IMG/VR virus record: IMGVR_UViG_3300025795_000011
Location: 1-48,029 of that record
Strand: one strand, 5' to 3'
Length of the DNA stretch: 48,029 nucleotides
Origin: a virus
Below, piece after piece: positions 43,100 to 48,029 of the stretch. The translations under genes were made by a program, and so were the position numbers. The notes beneath the pieces were generated by a model. The model did not search any database and was not told where the DNA came from. It saw only the letters and a program-made list of their open reading frames with translations. Each line of letters opens with the position of its first letter. Positions within the stretch are counted from its first letter, which is position 1.

Positions 43100-45898
43100 T
43101 CATGATTTGCATGCGGCAGGTATCGTCCCGAAGATGCTTTCCATCAGTTCGGTCACGCCGTTTCCCACACCACCGAAGATCGCATCGGGGTCTTTTCCTG
43201 CTGCGGTCAGAGCCGCGCGGATGCGGGCATCCATCGGCCACGGCCAAAGCGGATCGTTTGTGAGATTACCGTTCACGTAGCGTTTGCAGACTCGCGCTCC
43301 GCTGGTTCCTGCGCCGTTCCAGATATTCGGTGCGGCGCCTACCGTATCCACATCGACGCGGTTGGTCTGTATCCACGCCCCACCGATGCTTGATGCGTTC
43401 CCGCCGATTTCGGTTGTGTTCGTCAAAAAACAAGCCGTGCAATTTTGACTCGCTAAATTGAATGGTGTCTTTGCCTGTTCGGTGTAGGCGACGACATCCT
43501 TCATCATTACCTGGACGTCAACACCAGGGTCCCAATCAGTTCTAACCAGAATACCTTGAGCGACATTTTCTCCTGAAAGAGCATAAAAAACGGAGCCCAG
43601 GACGCGATGGCCGATTGGTGTGCTTCCGATATGAAAGCCGATGGCTCCACCGTTGAAATTTGACGAACCCGCGCCAGTCCAATCCGAAGTTGAAATCACA
43701 TTTTCAAACAGATTTCGCGACGAGTTGTAACAACACTGGATGGGAGTTTGCGGTCCTGTAACGAGATTCTGTTGCTCCCAAATCACCCAGGCGCGACGGA
43801 CAATCGTGTTGTCACCGCCCTGAGTGAGACCGATGATCCGACGGCCAGTTCCGAAACCGCAAACATCTTCAAGGGTGTTGGACGAGCCGGATACGCCGAA
43901 AACCCTGGCGTTCGCATCGGGGTTAGCATTCCATGCGCAGATCCTGCGGATAGTGTTATTATCCGCGCCCGTCGCCAGGTTCACGACATCGGCGTTACTA
44001 TTTGCCGCGTTGAATCCCTCAATGACCCACCAGTCGTTATCGGATAGTCTAATTGGTTGTCGCAAACCCTGCCCATCGATCAAACAGCCGCCGTCCGTCG
44101 CACAGCGGATCGTGATTTTATTTGTAGAAGTGCCATTTTTCCCGGATGGCGGCGCGATATGCTTACTAGACCCCTGGTAAGTTCCGCCAGCAAACTCACC
44201 GATTTGCCCCGCCACAATTTGGTTTAACAATGTTTCGGGACTGCAAGGTGAACCCGACGAGCATGCCGTACCTGACCCGGTAGATGAGGCAAACAAATCA
44301 GCCGTGCTGGCGCTTGAAGTCGTGAAACTATCCTCGGCGCTAAGCCCGCAGTTCCCGGCCGCATCGCACACGCGTGCTTTATAAAAATACTGCGTGCTCG
44401 AACTGAGCCCGGTTAACGCAATCGCACCAGATGTCGTCACTTGCTGACTTGCCGAGGTCAACGGGTAGCTACCGGTTGAAGTTCCATAAGTTATAGCTGC
44501 TGTTCCGGCTTCGTCGGTATCGAATGCGATCGTCGCGGCGCTGGTCGTGATGTTTGCCTCAGTGGTATTGGTCACAACCGGATCGGTGCTATCAGGGGAA
44601 CCCGGCAGAGCAGTCGAACTGAATTTGCAGATACCAAATTCCGCCGCGTTTGTGAGCGCGCTACCCGTAGTTCCAAAGAAATGCTTCTGAGTTGCCGAAA
44701 GACCTGCGTCTTTGTCTCTGATGACTAGGTTACAAATTCCCAGATCATCAGGCGTGATATTCGAACCCAAATCGAAGGCGAGAAAAATCTTCCAGCTTGA
44801 TCCTGCAGCTACGGTTTTCACAACGGTGGTGTTGAGGCTCGTTGCAAAATCACGGGTGTCGCCAACACCGCTCCAATCCGCATCCGTGTAAATCGGCTGG
44901 AGATTGCCCGTCACCATTTTCATGCCGGTATCGAACACCTGCGAGAGATCGCCGCGCCAGCGAAAATCGACATCGTCTTCTTGAGTCGAAAATGTGTCAT
45001 TCGCTGTGCTGGCGATTTGCGCGTCCGTATCGTTGCAATCCGCTGAGATGTAACCCCGATCGGTTGTGTTGTTGTCCCAGATAATTTTGACCGTGCAGGT
45101 GAGGCTGCTGGTCGTGTCGTTGCCGGAAAACTGCAGGATGTTGGCATTGTCGAACGCCGCAGAGTCCCAATCCGTAGGTGCGGAATTCCCACCTAATTCG
45201 AGAATTTCATAATTCGCTGTTGGCTGGCTCGCGCCTGTCGCCGGACAATCCGGCATATGGTCAGCGTCGGGGTCCAGATCGACGCAATCGATCTCCAGGC
45301 CGCTCGTCGACTTGATGAAAATCGCCCCGTCGCCGTTTAAGGCGAAGGTCCGCACGCCGCCGCCGTTGAGAAATGATGCGAAGTTGGTGTTGCTACCAGT
45401 GACCAGCACTTGCGCCCAGGCAAACGATGATTGATTTGTTAAGATCATTGCCTGAGTCGCATTGTTAATGTCGAATTTGATCGGGGCGGTATCGAACCAG
45501 GCGGCGCAAGTGGTTTCCGAACATCGATAACGAATCCAGGCGTAGTAAGAAGCGTTGGTAAAATTATTGTGCAGCGCCAATTCGCCGTCAAAGAATGCAG
45601 CTGATTGATCGGTTTTTTTGGCATAACTGCCGCTGCTCGCCGTCGCATCGGCAGCGGTTGTCCAACCTGCGAGCAAACCATCCTTGACGTTGGCCCGATA
45701 TCCGTTGCCATTCGCGCTGAAGGGAGATGAGGCGGCACAGTCCGCATCGGAGGCGTCAACTTGACCATCCGCATCATTGTCGATCCCATCGGCGCAGGTT
45801 ACGCCCGGGACTTCAGGCGAGGGGATAAACCGTGCCGATTCGGCTCGTGTTGCGCAGAGAAGTGCAATAATTGTGAGCGCTTGAATTGTTTTTTTCAT
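43100..45898 (-). CDS. Exported FnIII and beta-helix protein (932 aa)
   Basis: A 932-aa protein with a Sec signal peptide (MKKTIQALTIIALLCATRAESA). GVTCADGIDNDADGQVDASD is a calcium-binding C-x-DG-x-DND-x-DG repeat as in exported deltaproteobacterial proteins. Residues ~430-525 form an FnIII domain (AITYGTSTGSYPLTSASQ, then STQYFYKARVCDAAGNCG). Residues ~570-800 are a right-handed beta-helix (CLIDGQGLRQPIRLSDND, then NTIRRICAWNANPDANARVF). It looks like an adhesin or polysaccharide-binding/lyase tail spike, but the export signal is unusual for a virion protein. Confidence 0.78.
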   Translation of the reverse strand: MKKTIQALTIIALLCATRAESARFIPSPEVPGVTCADGIDNDADGQVDASDADCAASSPFSANGNGYRANVKDGLLAGWTTAADATASSGSYAKKTDQSAAFFDGELALHNNFTNASYYAWIRYRCSETTCAAWFDTAPIKFDINNATQAMILTNQSSFAWAQVLVTGSNTNFASFLNGGGVRTFALNGDGAIFIKSTSGLEIDCVDLDPDADHMPDCPATGASQPTANYEILELGGNSAPTDWDSAAFDNANILQFSGNDTTSSLTCTVKIIWDNNTTDRGYISADCNDTDAQIASTANDTFSTQEDDVDFRWRGDLSQVFDTGMKMVTGNLQPIYTDADWSGVGDTRDFATSLNTTVVKTVAAGSSWKIFLAFDLGSNITPDDLGICNLVIRDKDAGLSATQKHFFGTTGSALTNAAEFGICKFSSTALPGSPDSTDPVVTNTTEANITTSAATIAFDTDEAGTAAITYGTSTGSYPLTSASQQVTTSGAIALTGLSSSTQYFYKARVCDAAGNCGLSAEDSFTTSSASTADLFASSTGSGTACSSGSPCSPETLLNQIVAGQIGEFAGGTYQGSSKHIAPPSGKNGTSTNKITIRCATDGGCLIDGQGLRQPIRLSDNDWWVIEGFNAANSNADVVNLATGADNNTIRRICAWNANPDANARVFGVSGSSNTLEDVCGFGTGRRIIGLTQGGDNTIVRRAWVIWEQQNLVTGPQTPIQCCYNSSRNLFENVISTSDWTGAGSSNFNGGAIGFHIGSTPIGHRVLGSVFYALSGENVAQGILVRTDWDPGVDVQVMMKDVVAYTEQAKTPFNLASQNCTACFLTNTTEIGGNASSIGGAWIQTNRVDVDTVGAAPNIWNGAGTSGARVCKRYVNGNLTNDPLWPWPMDARIRAALTAAGKDPDAIFGGVGNGVTELMESIFGTIPAACKS

Positions 45899-46692
45899 TC
45901 GACTATTACCACTGCCTTTCTTGATGTTGATGGAGCTGCCGATTCTCTTAGTGCCACATACACGGACGCATAATCCGCGTCGTTCGCGTCGGAGGGATTA
46001 CTACTGTCTCCTGTGGCCGCCGGGAAGATTCTATATTCGCCATGGAGCCTCATCGCGCCGCTGCCAGTCCCAGGCCGATCATCGGTTACGCTTACAATGC
46101 TCGTGTAATTTGCAGTTGCGGTTAAATCCCCTGCATTGCCTTCTTCTTCTGCTATCGCTCTGAGAAAAAGCGTTTCAGCACTGCTCAATCCGGAAATCGT
46201 TTGCGATGCCGGATCGAGATTATCACCCGCGTCCTGTTGGCAAGTATCGACTAATTCGAGCGCATTGGTGGCCGTGAATTCGAAAGCCCGCATCGCAAAG
46301 ACATCGACATCAGCGGCGACTGAAAAACTTGCGGTGATCGTCCCGCCGCTACTAAGCTGCGAGGTTACGCGCGCAAGCCAAAGAGAAACGGTTGCTCCTA
46401 TTTGAACCCCGGCATTGCCGTTGGTGAATTCACAGAGTTTCGCGTAGTTATTCGAGGCGGAATCAACCACTCCGGTCACCTCGCTATTGTCGGTGTCGGT
46501 GGTCCCGGAATTGTCCTTTGCGATGAAAAGAACGATTTGATTGTTTACTTCCGCCGTCGCGGTGGTGGTGATTACGCCCGTCGCATTGTTGCTTGCAGCC
46601 GATGTGACGCTTCCCAGGTCGCCAACCGCCGTGATCGCAGCCCAACAGGGCGAGGCGAGAAGGAGAAAAAGAGTTGTTAGTAATTTCTTCAT
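45895..46692 (-). CDS. Exported unknown beta-rich protein (265 aa)
   Basis: A 265-aa protein with a clear signal peptide (MKKLLTTLFLLLASPCWAAI). The mature part is Thr/Ser/Ala rich and beta-rich (NNQIVLFIAKDNSGTTDTDN, then TVSLWLARVTSQLSSG), with SAETLFLRAIAEEEGNAG. This pattern occurs in phage late proteins and bacterial surface proteins. It overlaps the genes on both sides by 4 bp, so the exported proteins form one operon with the fibre gene. Confidence 0.68.
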   Translation of the reverse strand: MKKLLTTLFLLLASPCWAAITAVGDLGSVTSAASNNATGVITTTATAEVNNQIVLFIAKDNSGTTDTDNSEVTGVVDSASNNYAKLCEFTNGNAGVQIGATVSLWLARVTSQLSSGGTITASFSVAADVDVFAMRAFEFTATNALELVDTCQQDAGDNLDPASQTISGLSSAETLFLRAIAEEEGNAGDLTATANYTSIVSVTDDRPGTGSGAMRLHGEYRIFPAATGDSSNPSDANDADYASVYVALRESAAPSTSRKAVVIVE

Positions 46693-48029
46693 GGAGCGGT
46701 AAACTCCATGTTGACAATCAGCCCCTTTGGAGCCGTGGTCGAAACCGCATCGACATCGACACGGATAATCTGCCCGGTCGTCACATCGTCATTTGCGGTA
46801 TCGATTACCGCTGGCGCTGCTGCCGTCGCCGAATCGTTCTCGCCGCTGTCTATCGTCAGATTAGTGGAGAGCATATCCGAGACCGTCCCCGAGCAGACAT
46901 TTCCGCTTGTCGTCGCTGCGCACCGCGCCAAGTCCACATTCGTCGCATTGGTGCTTCCAGCCGTAACGACGTTGGCCGACACGCCCGTCAATATCCAGTT
47001 GTTCAGCGATGAAGGAACGCGGAAATAAAAAGCGCCGTCGCCTACCGCCACGTCGGTGGTGAAATCAAACGGAACAACTTGAACAGCCTTGATTCCCGCT
47101 TTGAGCGATCCGCTGCCGAGAGAAAGGCCCGCGCCCACGGTCAGCTCTTCCATGACACCGGTGGATGCCGTAGTTCGGCCAATTAGCCGGTCAGGCGCCA
47201 TCGAGGTCGTGATGGTAATCTTATCCGGTGAGCCGTCCGCCGCGCTGGTTACAATCGGCGCAATTCCGTCAAAGTTGAGAGTGCTCGCTCCGGTTGCTGT
47301 TGCGCTGCCGGAATCGCCGGTGACTTGCAGATAGCCATCACCCTGTAGGCCGACGTCGATCGGATTGCCGCCGTTACTGTAGCAGCCGTAAATTTTTTCG
47401 TTGGTAGTATCGAATTGGATTTGTCCGTCCCTGTCGCAAGTCCCAGCCGATGGGGCGCCCGCAGAAGATTCATACTTGACATAAATCACGCCATGATCGT
47501 CTGTAGTGCTCCCGATATGGTCGTTGATCTGGGTGTCGATTTCCTCAAGCGAACCTTGGACGGTTATCTCCGTGCCGGTTAGATTGGTCGAATCGACCGA
47601 AATGGCCGAAGCATCGTGCGCATCTGTAGTGTCGTTTAAGTGATTATCAAGCTCGGTCTGAGTCGCCGCATCGGTACAGGATTCCGCCGCGCCGGCTGCA
47701 TCGACGCCGAGAGGAAAACTCCCCGCAGAACAGTTCGCGCCATTAGCCGCCAGTGCGCTTGCCAGCGCGGCCGTTCCGCTCGTGGAAAGTTTTTCGCTAT
47801 CGAGCTCTTGAAGACCTGCCTGGACGTCGGTCGCTGCCAGATTACCCGCGGGCGTGAAACCAATCGCGCTCGCTGCATGGGCGTTGGTGGTATCTTGGGT
47901 ATGAATCCCGAGAACATTGGAGATCGTTGCTTTTTTTGAAACCGGCGTTCCACCCGGATCGTCGACCGTATAGAGCAGGTCGTCCGCGGTTGGACTGGCA
48001 TCTTCGCTCAAGTCCGTGAGCTTGGAGTC
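46689..48029 (-). CDS. Tail fibre-like protein (5' end outside window)
   Basis: The frame is open to the right edge (DSKLTDLSEDASPTADDLLY), so the N-terminus is missing. LLYTVDDPGGTPVSKKATIS, then GFTPAGNLAATDVQAGLQEL and DNHLNDTTDAHDASAISVDS, are repeats characteristic of phage fibre and collar proteins (ADLLY-VDDP-GTP-SKK). The middle has GSLEEIDTQINDHIGSTTDD. The last ~150 residues (KAVQVVPFDFTTDVAVGDGA) form a separate beta-domain. Likely structural, part of the adsorption apparatus. At least 447 aa visible. Confidence 0.78.
   Translation of the reverse strand, partial: DSKLTDLSEDASPTADDLLYTVDDPGGTPVSKKATISNVLGIHTQDTTNAHAASAIGFTPAGNLAATDVQAGLQELDSEKLSTSGTAALASALAANGANCSAGSFPLGVDAAGAAESCTDAATQTELDNHLNDTTDAHDASAISVDSTNLTGTEITVQGSLEEIDTQINDHIGSTTDDHGVIYVKYESSAGAPSAGTCDRDGQIQFDTTNEKIYGCYSNGGNPIDVGLQGDGYLQVTGDSGSATATGASTLNFDGIAPIVTSAADGSPDKITITTSMAPDRLIGRTTASTGVMEELTVGAGLSLGSGSLKAGIKAVQVVPFDFTTDVAVGDGAFYFRVPSSLNNWILTGVSANVVTAGSTNATNVDLARCAATTSGNVCSGTVSDMLSTNLTIDSGENDSATAAAPAVIDTANDDVTTGQIIRVDVDAVSTTAPKGLIVNMEFTAP

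Overview
The window is most of the genome of a temperate, tailed, dsDNA phage with a long non-contractile tail (siphovirus type, HK97-fold capsid). It infects an uncultured, high-GC, probably Gram-negative bacterium. The host is inferred only indirectly: Sec and lipoprotein signal peptides in several phage genes, sigma70-like promoters, DnaA boxes, and several families of short tandem repeats of the kind common in environmental genomes (deltaproteobacterial, NC10 and similar lineages). No bacterial housekeeping gene is present. The only host-like piece is the 3' part of a tRNA-Arg(CCG) gene, serving as the attachment core.

Layout. On the minus strand from 19100 down to 1 lies the packaging and head-tail module: small and large terminase, an accessory block (two paralogous glycosyltransferases, a family 2 glycosyltransferase, two methyltransferases, a DGQHR-type protein, a small HTH protein and several unknowns), portal, HTH protein, prohead protease, major capsid, connectors, tail terminator, major tail protein, tail chaperones joined by a -1 frameshift, and the tape measure, which runs off the left edge. 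On the plus strand, 19168-21462 holds a five-gene accessory cassette with its own promoter, ending in an ASCH-domain gene. On the minus strand, 21459-29580 holds an ABC-ATPase/acetyltransferase fusion, a ParB-like protein, attP, integrase, excisionase, a RusA-like protein, small zinc-binding proteins, a replication initiator with an origin-like iteron array inside it, and a CII-like regulator. The lysogeny switch sits at 29581-30171 (consensus early promoter overlapped by a 30-bp operator, then a divergent HTH repressor), followed by a superinfection-immunity membrane protein. On the minus strand from 48029 down to 30544 lies the late tail-tip, receptor-binding and lysis region: a truncated fibre protein, two secreted proteins, a beta-helix/tail-tip fusion, lectin-like and repeat proteins, a Com-like zinc ribbon, four small membrane proteins, a lipoprotein, a SleB-like endolysin, fibronectin-type and LamG proteins, an HNH endonuclease and a thermonuclease.

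Topology. attP is intact and lies in the middle of phage genes, and both window edges fall inside tail genes transcribed in the same direction (tape measure at left, fibre at right). The simplest reading is a circular or circularly permuted free phage genome cut in the tail region, not an integrated prophage bounded by attL and attR.

The most interesting parts are: (1) a possible DNA-hypermodification set (ABC-GNAT fusion, ParB-like protein, ASCH protein, Com-like zinc ribbon); (2) a run of tail-locus proteins carrying export signals; (3) an origin with 11-bp-spaced iterons and DnaA boxes inside the initiator gene; (4) the plus-strand cassette, whose promoter gives a nearly leaderless first gene and whose other genes follow hairpins with 9-nt loops; (5) host-type tandem repeats scattered between and inside phage genes.
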